A stretch of 23,157 bases of DNA from JBFHIZ01 sp041596215 (GTDB lineage: Bacteria; Bacillota; Clostridia; Lachnospirales; Lachnospiraceae): contig JBFHIZ010000033.1 of assembly GCA_041596215.1 (NCBI GenBank), positions 1 to 23,157 on the forward strand, written 5' to 3'. How positions within the stretch are numbered: position 1 is the stretch's first letter; each line of letters begins with the position of its first letter. Both the position numbers and the translations under genes were made by a program. This document shows, piece by piece, positions 7,358 to 14,867 of the stretch. Below the pieces are notes generated by a model. It saw nothing but the letters and a program-made list of their open reading frames with translations, was not told the origin of the DNA and searched no databases.

Positions 7358-8503
7358 ATGAGAATGAAAAAAGTAGCGGTAGCAATGTTGAGTATTATCA
7401 TGGTATGTGGAGTAATTGGATGTGCTAATTTAGAGGATCCAACAAATGTGGAAACAGTTGTTGAAGAAAGCGCGGTGGAAGAAGCCACAGTAGAAGAGAC
7501 GGCGACAGAAGATGAATTTATTGTCGGATTTTTATATGATTCCTATGCCGATGATGCAGGGTGGGGATATGAACATAACCTTGGTCGTTTAGCACTTGAG
7601 GAAGCAGGAATAAAGACAATTTATAAAGAAAGTGTTCCGACAACACAAGATAGTGAAAAAGTAATGCAAGATTTTATTAATCAAGGTGCAGATGTAATTA
7701 TCGGTTGTTCTTTTGGGTTTATGGATTACTTAGATGAAATGGCACTTCAATATCCGGATTTGACATTTTTGCATTGTGGTGGATATAAGAATGAAGAAAA
7801 TTTTTATAATTATTTAGGAAGACAATATGAGTCTAGATTTTTAAGCGGAATTGTAGCGGCATCCGTTTCTCAAACAAATAAATTGGGATATGTTGCAGCG
7901 TATGAAATGCCAGAAGTAATTCGACAAATAAATGCATTTACATTAGGGGCACAATTAGTGAATCCGGATATTGAAGTTGAGGTTGTTTGGACACATACAT
8001 GGAATGATGCATCAATTGAAAAAGCAGCAGGACAAACCCTAATTGATAGTGGATGTGATGTCTTGACTTGTCATGAAACGACTTCTGCATCATTAATGCC
8101 TGCAGAAGAAACCGAAGGTGTTTATGCAATTGGTTACACAACAGATATTTCAGAATTATTACCAACATCTTATTTAACATCATCTGCATTTAATTGGGGA
8201 GCTTATTATGTACCAACACTTACTGCAATCAAAGAAGGTACATGGGAAAAAGGAAATGCATGGCTAGGACTTGCAGAGGGAATGGTTGAATTAACACCTT
8301 ATTCTGAAGTCGTTCCAGCATCAGCAATCGCCCTAGTAGAAGAATATCAAGAAAATATTATTAATGAATCTTATCAAATTTTTGCCGGACCTATTTATGG
8401 ACAAGATGGAGAAATTGTAGTAGAAGAAGGAATCACATTAACAGATGAAGATTTATCAAATATGATGTACTTTGTAAATGGAGTAATTGGAAATATAGAA
8501 TAA
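7358..8503 (+). CDS. BMP-family nucleoside-binding lipoprotein (ABC transporter)
   Basis: Solute-binding lipoprotein of 381 residues, Bmp/PnrA family. ATG 7358 is preferred over ATG 7322 because AGAGGAG lies before it and it gives a proper signal peptide: MRMKKVAVAM, a hydrophobic core and lipobox VIGC with Cys22 as the lipidation site. An acidic, repetitive linker rich in Glu, Val and Thr (about residues 29-50) leads to the mature domain starting FIVGFLYD. Features of the family follow: ADDAGWGYEH, a GADVIIGCSFG segment, a GRQYESRFLSG segment and an AFNWGAYYVP region near the ligand pocket. Family members bind purine nucleosides, which suits the two deaminases of the operon. A hairpin lies directly after the stop. 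Confidence 0.9.
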   Translation: MRMKKVAVAMLSIIMVCGVIGCANLEDPTNVETVVEESAVEEATVEETATEDEFIVGFLYDSYADDAGWGYEHNLGRLALEEAGIKTIYKESVPTTQDSEKVMQDFINQGADVIIGCSFGFMDYLDEMALQYPDLTFLHCGGYKNEENFYNYLGRQYESRFLSGIVAASVSQTNKLGYVAAYEMPEVIRQINAFTLGAQLVNPDIEVEVVWTHTWNDASIEKAAGQTLIDSGCDVLTCHETTSASLMPAEETEGVYAIGYTTDISELLPTSYLTSSAFNWGAYYVPTLTAIKEGTWEKGNAWLGLAEGMVELTPYSEVVPASAIALVEEYQENIINESYQIFAGPIYGQDGEIVVEEGITLTDEDLSNMMYFVNGVIGNIE

Positions 8504-8516
8504 AAATAATACTAAT

Positions 8517-8543
8517 CTATGTGGCAGCCATGCTGCCACATAG
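8517..8543. promoter_or_regulatory. Perfect 12-bp hairpin between binding-protein and ATPase genes
   Basis: CTATGTGGCAGC (8517-8528) and GCTGCCACATAG (8532-8543) are perfect inverted repeats with loop CAT. The 3' side is followed by A residues and the ATPase ribosome site, not by T, so it is not a standard terminator. It could protect the 3' end of the binding-protein message or partly halt transcription, giving more lipoprotein than ATPase. Confidence 0.75.
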
Positions 8544-8565
8544 TAAAAAAAGGAATGGTGAAGAT

Positions 8566-10095
8566 ATGGAAAAATTAGCATTGCAGATGGAAAAAGTCAC
8601 AAAAAAATTTGGAAATTTTTTTGCTAATGAAGAAGTGGATCTTTCCGTTCGAAAAGGTGAAATTCATGCTTTAATTGGAGAGAACGGAGCAGGAAAAAGT
8701 ACATTGATGAATATTGTTGCTGGCATATATAAACAAACGTCTGGTCATATTTATTTAAATGAAGAAAAAGTAGAATTTAATTCCCCCAAAGATGCCTTAA
8801 ATAAAGGAGTTGGGATGATCTATCAGCATTTTAAATTAGTAGAAAATATGACAGTTCTAGAGAATGTGATTGCAGGAACCACAAAAAAAGTATTTGTGAA
8901 TAAAAAAAATGAAGAAGAAAAAATCGAAAAACTTTTTCAAAAAACCAAAATGAAGGTATCGTTAAATGGATTTGTAAAAGATTTAAGTATTAGTGAAAAG
9001 CAAATTGTTGAAATTGTAAAAGTATTATACCGAGGAGCAGAGCTATTGATTTTAGATGAGCCAACTGCAGTATTAACACCTCAGGAAACAAGAAAATTAT
9101 TTGATGTAATACGAGCCATGAAAACAAATGGAGCGACAATTATTATCATTACACATAAATTAAATGAAATAATGGAAATTAGTGATCGTGTGACCGTGTT
9201 AAGAGGAGGGAAAAAGATTACAACCGTAAATAGTTGTGATATTTCAATACCTAAATTAACCAATTTGATTGTAGGGAAAAGTGTACATTATGATATCTGC
9301 AGAACTCCATGCACAACGACAAGAAAAGACACAACCTTAGTGGTATCAAATCTTACGTATGTAAATAAATACAAGGTGAAAGAATTAAATAATATCGGAT
9401 TTTATATAAAAAAAGGAGAAGTTTTAGGAGTTGCAGGAGTTGGTGGAAGCGGACAAAAGCCACTTTGTGAAATTTTGGCAGGAATTCTTCCGATTTCTTC
9501 GGGTAATGTTATTTTTAACGGGTATAGCGCAGTAAAATCATCCGCAGATAAATATTATGTAGATGTGTCTAAAATTAAAGTGGGATTTGTTCCAGAAAGT
9601 AGATTGAAAATGGGTTTGGTTGGAGAATTAGATATGATCGATAATTTAAATATGCGTTTTATCGATGAGGGAAAAGGAATCCTATATAAGAAAGGAAAAG
9701 GAACGGCGCTTTGCAGTAGTTTAATTGAAAAATTAAATATTAAAAGTATGGGGCCAACATATCCAGTGAAGATGATGTCCGGGGGCAATATACAAAAAGT
9801 ACTATTAGGAAGAGAAATGAATCGAGATATTGATTTATTAATTGTAGCGTACCCAGTAAGAGGATTGGATACGCAAACAACACATTTAATTTATGAATTA
9901 CTAGATAAAATAAAACAAACGGGTATACCAATCCTTTTTGTAGCAGAAGATTTAGACCATATTATGGCTTTTTCGGATAGAATTATGACCATCTGTCAAG
10001 GGGAAGTTATGGGAGTTGTAAAAAATGGAGAAGCAACAAAGGATGAAATTGGTCAAATGATGATAGGGAATAAGGTGAATCCAAATGCAAGTTAG
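8566..10095 (+). CDS. ABC transporter ATPase, double-domain (nucleoside uptake)
   Basis: ATPase of 509 residues with two nucleotide-binding domains, as in BMP-linked nucleoside transporters and sugar ABC systems. ATG 8566 is used; a GTG at 8521 would lie in the hairpin and add a non-family extension. Domain 1 has Walker A GENGAGKST (38-46), Q-loop Gln87, a divergent signature LSISEKQ (140-146), Walker B LILDEPTA (161-168) and switch His197. Domain 2 has a degenerate Walker A (GVGGSGQ) but a good signature MSGGNIQKV and a DLLIVAYPVRGLD Walker B region. That asymmetry is normal for the family. It powers the two permeases that follow; its 3' end overlaps the first permease by 11 bases, implying coupled translation. 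Confidence 0.92.
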   Translation: MEKLALQMEKVTKKFGNFFANEEVDLSVRKGEIHALIGENGAGKSTLMNIVAGIYKQTSGHIYLNEEKVEFNSPKDALNKGVGMIYQHFKLVENMTVLENVIAGTTKKVFVNKKNEEEKIEKLFQKTKMKVSLNGFVKDLSISEKQIVEIVKVLYRGAELLILDEPTAVLTPQETRKLFDVIRAMKTNGATIIIITHKLNEIMEISDRVTVLRGGKKITTVNSCDISIPKLTNLIVGKSVHYDICRTPCTTTRKDTTLVVSNLTYVNKYKVKELNNIGFYIKKGEVLGVAGVGGSGQKPLCEILAGILPISSGNVIFNGYSAVKSSADKYYVDVSKIKVGFVPESRLKMGLVGELDMIDNLNMRFIDEGKGILYKKGKGTALCSSLIEKLNIKSMGPTYPVKMMSGGNIQKVLLGREMNRDIDLLIVAYPVRGLDTQTTHLIYELLDKIKQTGIPILFVAEDLDHIMAFSDRIMTICQGEVMGVVKNGEATKDEIGQMMIGNKVNPNAS

Positions 10096-11152
10096 ATTAA
10101 CTGAAAAAATGGAATGTACAAAGAAAACCTATATAAAAATAAAAATATTATCGTTAGTTACGGCAATTTTAGTCATATCGATTTTAATAAGTATACTAGG
10201 ATATCCGGTAATAGGTATATATAAACAAATGGCAATTGGAGCATTTGGATCGTTATATTCATTAAGGTATGTTCTTATAAAAACGGTTCCGCTAGCGTTA
10301 TGTGCAATTGGGGTTACTTTTGCATATCGGATGAAGTTTTGGAATATAGGGGCAGAAGGACAGCTTATGATGGGTGCTTCCGCAGCAACGGGTGTTGCAT
10401 TGTTTTACAATCAACATTCAAAACCAGCCACGTTATTGGTGATGGCATTTGCAGCGATTATGGCAGGAGCAATTTGGATTGTTATTCCTGCAATCTTTAA
10501 AATTTTTTTAAATGTAAACGAAACGATTTTAACCTTAATGCTAAATTATGTCGCGATGCAATGGGTTACGTATTTGCAATATAGTAGGTGGAAAGATCCA
10601 AAAGCTTTTGGATTTACGAAAATTGCTACTTTTGAAAAGAAAGCATTACTACCTAACTTATTCGGAATTCATATAGGGTTTTATGTCATGCTTGTTGTAG
10701 TGATAATAGCTTTTGTAATCTTTAAATATACGAAAATAGGATTTAAGATGAAAATCATTGGTGAAAGCAGTGCTACTGCAAAATATTTAGGATTGAAAAA
10801 AAACAAAATTATGTTTGGAATGGTTGCGCTAAGTGGAGCAATTTGCGGATTGTGTGGAATGATTCAAGTTTCAGGAGTAGAACAAACATTGCATACCAAT
10901 GTGGGAAATAATGTGGGATTTTCTGCGATTTTAATAGCATGGCTCAGTGGATTACATCCAATTGCAATTGTAATGGTGTCTTTCTTATTTGCAGGGCTCA
11001 CAGAAGGTGCAGGATACTTGCAAACGGTTTTTCAGATTCCTCAAGATATCGCAATTATTATTCAAGGAATTGTGTTATTTTGTGTAACTGGTGGTGAATT
11101 TTTCACAAAGTTTTCTGTTCGATTTTTATGGAAAAGAAAGGAGTTGGCATAA
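10085..11152 (+). CDS. ABC transporter permease 1 (nucleoside uptake)
   Basis: Membrane protein of 355 residues, BPD_transp_2 family, matching the longer of the two permeases in BMP-type nucleoside systems. About eight or more hydrophobic spans are visible; the conserved KFWNIGAEGQLMMGA motif lies near residue 85 and MKIIGES-ATAKYLG near 220, the loop that contacts the ATPase. AAGGTGA precedes the ATG at the right distance even though the start is inside the ATPase gene. The stop TAA shares one base with the ATG of the next permease (TAATG), so the two products are probably made in equal amounts and form a heterodimeric channel. Confidence 0.92.
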   Translation: MQVRLTEKMECTKKTYIKIKILSLVTAILVISILISILGYPVIGIYKQMAIGAFGSLYSLRYVLIKTVPLALCAIGVTFAYRMKFWNIGAEGQLMMGASAATGVALFYNQHSKPATLLVMAFAAIMAGAIWIVIPAIFKIFLNVNETILTLMLNYVAMQWVTYLQYSRWKDPKAFGFTKIATFEKKALLPNLFGIHIGFYVMLVVVIIAFVIFKYTKIGFKMKIIGESSATAKYLGLKKNKIMFGMVALSGAICGLCGMIQVSGVEQTLHTNVGNNVGFSAILIAWLSGLHPIAIVMVSFLFAGLTEGAGYLQTVFQIPQDIAIIIQGIVLFCVTGGEFFTKFSVRFLWKRKELA

Positions 11153-12087
11153 TGACCGAATTCATTGCGATTTTAGTAGCGGGACTATCTGTTGGGACTC
11201 CCATTCTTTTTGCAACTTTAGGAGAAACGATAACTGAAAAATGTGGAAATATGAATCTTGGTGTAGAAGGAGTAATGACCATAGGAGCAGTGATGGGATT
11301 TATAGGCGGATATCAAACGGGAAATCCGCTTGCAGCAATTTTCTTTGCAAGTATAGCAGGAGCGTTTGCTGCTTTGATTTTTGGAATTTTGACGATAACG
11401 CTTCGGTGTAATCAAACCGTAACGGGGTTGATTTTATCAATTTTTGGTGTTGGGTTTGCAAATTTTGTAGGAAACACGTATATGGGAAATCGGTTACCGG
11501 ATAGTGTATTGAAAAGTTTTGTATCAATAAAGATACCATTATTAGGAGACCTTCCTTTTTTTGGAGAAATTTTATTTCAACAAAATATTTTAGTCTATGT
11601 AAGTTATGCCCTAGTTATTGTTTCTATTATTTTTATGAACCGAACAAATGTAGGACTCAATTTAAAAATAGTAGGAGAGAATCCAGCAACAGCAGATTCG
11701 TTAGGTATTAATGTAACAAAATACAAATATTTGAGTGTGATAATTTCCGGAGTATTATGCGGAATTGGTGGTGCATATATATGTTTGGTAACTATACCAA
11801 CTTGGCAAAATAGTATTGTTGGTGGCAAAGGGTGGATTGCTGTTACCTTAGTGATATTTACAAATTGGAGTGTAAAGAATGATTTTTTAGGAGCTTGGTT
11901 ATTTGGAATTCTTACAATTTTAGGAGTATATTTACAAAAATACAATTTGCCAATTTCACAATACTTTTTTGATGTGCTTCCGTATTTAATGACAATACTT
12001 ATTATGTGTATAGGTGGATTTAGTAAAAGAAAAAAAATAGGAGAGCCAGCTGCATTAGGAACATCGTACTTTAGGGAAAGTAGATAA
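11152..12087 (+). CDS. ABC transporter permease 2 (nucleoside uptake)
   Basis: Second BPD_transp_2 permease, 311 residues, the shorter partner. ATG 11152 is chosen over ATG 11128 because AAAGGAG sits 8 bases before it and the TAATG overlap with permease 1 is the usual arrangement. Landmarks are ATLGETITEKCGNMNLGVEG near the N terminus and NVGLNLKIVGENPATADSLG near 165-185, the coupling loop. About eight hydrophobic spans are visible. The C-terminal tail is basic. The gene is followed 12 bases later by guanine deaminase, so transport and catabolism are in one transcript. Confidence 0.92.
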   Translation: MTEFIAILVAGLSVGTPILFATLGETITEKCGNMNLGVEGVMTIGAVMGFIGGYQTGNPLAAIFFASIAGAFAALIFGILTITLRCNQTVTGLILSIFGVGFANFVGNTYMGNRLPDSVLKSFVSIKIPLLGDLPFFGEILFQQNILVYVSYALVIVSIIFMNRTNVGLNLKIVGENPATADSLGINVTKYKYLSVIISGVLCGIGGAYICLVTIPTWQNSIVGGKGWIAVTLVIFTNWSVKNDFLGAWLFGILTILGVYLQKYNLPISQYFFDVLPYLMTILIMCIGGFSKRKKIGEPAALGTSYFRESR

Positions 12088-12099
12088 GGAGTGCATAGA

Positions 12100-13359
12100 A
12101 TGGAAATTTACAAAGGAAATATCGTGTTTACACCTGAAAAAGATGAATTTAAAGTTTTTAATAAAGGGTATATTGTTGTAGAAGATGGGGTTATTTGTTT
12201 TGTAGGAGAAAAATTACCTGAAAGATATGCAAAGATTGAAGTTAGGGATTATGGAGAACAACTTATCATTCCCGGATTTGTAGATATACATGTGCATGCG
12301 CCACAGTGGTCGAATGTAGGGGTTGGATTTAGCATGGAACTTTTACCTTGGCTAGAAACATACACCTTTCCAACGGAAGCAAAATTTTCAGATATGAAAT
12401 TTGCAGAAGAAGAATACCATAGATTTGTAAATGAGTTATTATTCCATGGGACAACACGTGCAGTTGTTTTTGCTAGCAAACATAAAGAAGCAACCAAAAT
12501 ATTAATGAAACAATTAGAAAAAACAGGAATTAGGGCATATGTAGGAAAAGTGAATATGGATCGAAATTCGATTCCTGAATTAATAGAGAAAACAGAAGAA
12601 TCCATTCGGGATACGGAAGAATTAATACGTTGGATGGAAAATAGTGGAGTGAGTAAGGCGATAGAATATATTTTGACACCGCGTTTTGTTCCTTCTACAA
12701 CAGAAGAACTAATGCAAGCACTTGGAGCATTAGGGAAAAAATATAATTTACCAGTACAGAGTCACTTGGATGAAAATAGAGATGAAGTAAAATGGGTGCA
12801 GTCGCTTCATCCAGATAGAAAGAACTTTGCTGATGTGTATAATCATTTTGGATTAATGAGAAAAAGACAGACAATTATGGCTCACTGTATTTATATGAAC
12901 AAAGAAGAAATGAGATTGTTAAAGGAAAAAGAAGTGCTTATAGCACATTGCGCAATGTCAAACGCAGATTTGGCAAGTGGAATCATGCCACTTCGAAAGT
13001 ATCTTGATTATGGATTGAAAGTTGCTATTGCGTCTGATATGGGAGGATCACATTCTGTTAATATGATGGATCATATCGTAGAGACAATAAAATGTTCGAA
13101 ATTGTATTGGATTAACCATATGGAAAATCGTCCGATTACTTTTGCAGAGGCATTTTATTTAGCAACAAAAGCAGGAGGAGAATTCTTTGGAAAAGTGGGT
13201 TCTTTTGAAGTTGGATATGAATTTGATGCACTAGTGATAGATGATTCTTCGATTCAAAGTAACTTTTCACATTCAATTTTGGAACGAGTTGAAAGATTTG
13301 TATATTTAGGAGCTTCTAGATGTATAAAAAAACGCTTTGTTGCAGGGATAGAAAGATAA
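12100..13359 (+). CDS. guaD: Guanine deaminase
   Basis: Zinc amidohydrolase of 419 residues that converts guanine to xanthine and ammonia. ATG 12100 is chosen because AAGGAG lies 8 bases upstream; a GTG at 12091 would overlap that ribosome site. Guanine deaminase hallmarks are clear: PGFVDIHVHAPQ (His64, His66), LPWLETYTFPTEAKF (83-96), SHLDEN (His222, Glu225), MAHC (His262) and ASDMGGSHS (Asp313). It is the last gene of the operon and strongly supports a purine as cargo of the transporter. No terminator is visible after it; the downstream bases are a decayed mobile-element fragment. Confidence 0.9.
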   Translation: MEIYKGNIVFTPEKDEFKVFNKGYIVVEDGVICFVGEKLPERYAKIEVRDYGEQLIIPGFVDIHVHAPQWSNVGVGFSMELLPWLETYTFPTEAKFSDMKFAEEEYHRFVNELLFHGTTRAVVFASKHKEATKILMKQLEKTGIRAYVGKVNMDRNSIPELIEKTEESIRDTEELIRWMENSGVSKAIEYILTPRFVPSTTEELMQALGALGKKYNLPVQSHLDENRDEVKWVQSLHPDRKNFADVYNHFGLMRKRQTIMAHCIYMNKEEMRLLKEKEVLIAHCAMSNADLASGIMPLRKYLDYGLKVAIASDMGGSHSVNMMDHIVETIKCSKLYWINHMENRPITFAEAFYLATKAGGEFFGKVGSFEVGYEFDALVIDDSSIQSNFSHSILERVERFVYLGASRCIKKRFVAGIER

Positions 13360-13366
13360 AAAAAGA

Positions 13367-13512
13367 ATCATAAAGTTTAATCCATTTATAGACAGCTTCT
13401 TCTATTATGCCATATTTACTTGCGAGATTCGCAACTGATGTTTTAGCATTGTAGAGACCAATGATTTGCTGCTTTTTTTGGCTGTTAAATTTTCCTACAA
13501 AAACTTTATGAT
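13367..13512. repeat. 146-bp segment with perfect 12-bp terminal inverted repeats
   Basis: ATCATAAAGTTT (13367-13378) and AAACTTTATGAT (13501-13512) are exact inverted repeats that enclose the transposase fragment. This is the form of a small decayed or internally deleted mobile element, but no target-site duplication was found next to the ends. Confidence 0.6.
13370..13495 (-). pseudogene. Transposase N-terminal fragment (helix-turn-helix, IS3 OrfA-like)
   Basis: On the minus strand an open stretch of 42 codons reads GKFNSQKKQQIIGLYN, then TSVANLASKYGI and AVYKWIKLY. This is the pattern of the N-terminal helix-turn-helix of IS3-type OrfA and related transposases: a lysine-rich start, then LA-x-x-YGI and VYKWI. 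There is no start codon, an in-frame stop lies just upstream, and no DDE catalytic part follows, since the frame runs into the 3' end of guanine deaminase. It is a relic marking past insertion at the junction between the purine operon and the glycan genes. Confidence 0.65.
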
Positions 13513-13536
13513 ATGTGTTTTATTAAATGGTAGATT

Positions 13537-13565
13537 TTGACACGAAGTATATTAAATGATAAAAT
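13537..13565 (+). promoter_or_regulatory. Promoter of the 13612 glycosyltransferase gene
   Basis: A perfect TTGACA (13537-13542), a 17-base spacer and TAAAAT (13560-13565) give a strong sigma-A promoter with a start near 13572, about 40 bases before the ATG. Confidence 0.75.
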
Positions 13566-13611
13566 ATGTTGAAAAAATATGTTTTGAATTGATTTTGCTG
13601 TAAGGAGAAGA

Positions 13612-14685
13612 ATGAAGAATCGAATTTATATTTGCCATACATATTATCATGTATATATTACTATTTTAAAAGAATTTGCATTGGATAGAGAAAAACAAGG
13701 AAAGGCATCCATTGTTTTAAGTAAGATGTCGAATGATTTTGATAGATTGCATGAAAGACTTATTAAGGAAAATTTGTTTGAAGAAGTGTTTGTTTTTGAT
13801 GAAAAGAGAGATGATTTTTTCCCGGAACTTATGAAGTGGAAGAAAAATCGTAATTCTGTGATAAAAAATATGTTGGCGAGAATAAAATACACGAAATTAT
13901 TAGGACAACTACAAGAAGACTATGTACCGACAGATTTTAAGCAGTATAAGGATGTCTATGTGTTTTGTGATAGCGACCCTATTGGATATTATCTAAACTA
14001 TAAGCATATTAAATATCACGCAGTGGAAGATGGATTGAATGCCATCGCAAATTTTGATACGGCTAGGTATGACAATTTAAAACATTTTAAATTAAAAGTT
14101 CTTTTTTCAAAAGTAGGACTTATTTTCATTCAAAATGGTTATGGGAAGTATTGTTTGGATATGGAGGTAAATGATATCAGCAGACTGCTTTTTCCTATGA
14201 AAAAGCATCGAGAAGAACCGAGAGCAAAATTAATGGAACGAGTTACCAAAGAAGAAAAAGAAAGGATGACTCGAATTTTTATTAAAAATTTTGCACAATT
14301 AAAAGAAGAAATAGCAAAGCAAAAACAAGGGAAAGATACCGTGTTAATTTTGACAGAACCACTATGTTCATTAGATGTTCGAAAAACGATATTTATGGAT
14401 TTAGTAAAGGAATACGGAAAAGATGCTTCCATTACGTTAAAACCACATCCTCGAGATGTGTTAGATTATGAACCGATTTTCCCAGATCTGCCAATAATTG
14501 ACAAAAAAATCCCGATGGAAATATTAAATTATGTTGAAGGATTGCATTTTTCAAAAGTAATCTCTGTTTTAACTGAAGTAAAAGCAATTCAGTTTGCAAC
14601 CGAAACCATTAAATTGGGGCCAGATTTTATGGATAAATATGAAGCACCAGAAATTCATAGACAGAATGAAAAAATAAACGAATAG
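13612..14685 (+). CDS. Putative sialyltransferase-like glycosyltransferase (GT52/polysialyltransferase-like)
   Basis: Soluble protein of 357 residues, AAGGAG just upstream of the ATG. It opens with IYICHTYYHVYITILK, has VEDGLNA at 138-144 and LKPHPRD at 276-282, followed by DLPIIDKKIPMEIL and SVLTE at 318-322. The EDG and K/xPHPR motifs and the spacing to a Ser/Thr-containing segment resemble bacterial sialyltransferases of families GT52 and GT38, which use CMP-activated nonulosonates. With pseF, pseI and pseG in the same window, transfer of a pseudaminic-acid-type sugar from CMP to a surface glycan is a reasonable inference. The motif match was made by eye, so another GT-B activity remains possible. 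It has its own promoter and terminator and so appears to be a single-gene unit. Confidence 0.6.
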   Translation: MKNRIYICHTYYHVYITILKEFALDREKQGKASIVLSKMSNDFDRLHERLIKENLFEEVFVFDEKRDDFFPELMKWKKNRNSVIKNMLARIKYTKLLGQLQEDYVPTDFKQYKDVYVFCDSDPIGYYLNYKHIKYHAVEDGLNAIANFDTARYDNLKHFKLKVLFSKVGLIFIQNGYGKYCLDMEVNDISRLLFPMKKHREEPRAKLMERVTKEEKERMTRIFIKNFAQLKEEIAKQKQGKDTVLILTEPLCSLDVRKTIFMDLVKEYGKDASITLKPHPRDVLDYEPIFPDLPIIDKKIPMEILNYVEGLHFSKVISVLTEVKAIQFATETIKLGPDFMDKYEAPEIHRQNEKINE

Positions 14686-14707
14686 GTATAAAAAGATACG
14701 AAAATAT

Positions 14708-14735
14708 AAAAAAAGGAGCGATGCTTCCTTTTTTT
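14708..14735 (+). terminator. Intrinsic terminator after the 13612 gene
   Basis: AAAAAAAGGAGC (14708-14719), loop GAT and GCTTCCTTTTTTT (14723-14735) form a stem with one bulged base. The A run on one side and T run on the other let it act in both directions, though only the plus strand has a gene ending here. Confidence 0.75.
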
Positions 14736-14788
14736 ATGTAGTTAAAGGAGGTAAAAGCATTTTATTTAACAACATAAGTAGAATATAA

Positions 14789-14817
14789 TTGGTTTTTCAT
14801 AAGTTACATGATAAAAT
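14789..14817 (+). promoter_or_regulatory. Candidate promoter of the 14868-23157 gene run
   Basis: TTGGTT (14789-14794), a 17-base spacer and TAAAAT (14812-14817) fit a moderate sigma-A promoter. The -10 context ATGATAAAATAT is the same as at the 13537-13565 promoter. Confidence 0.5.
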
Positions 14818-14867
14818 ATAAAAGGTATGAAAGAATAGAAAAGGAGAAATACAAATTCTAAGTTAGA

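Noticed and set aside
8521..8565. GTG start at 8521 for the ABC ATPase
   Set aside because: It lies in the hairpin, has no ribosome site and adds residues not expected before the conserved ATPase start.
11604..11945. Minus-strand open frame of 113 codons inside permease 2
   Set aside because: It lies wholly opposite a well-supported permease gene, shows no recognisable domain and has no ribosome site.
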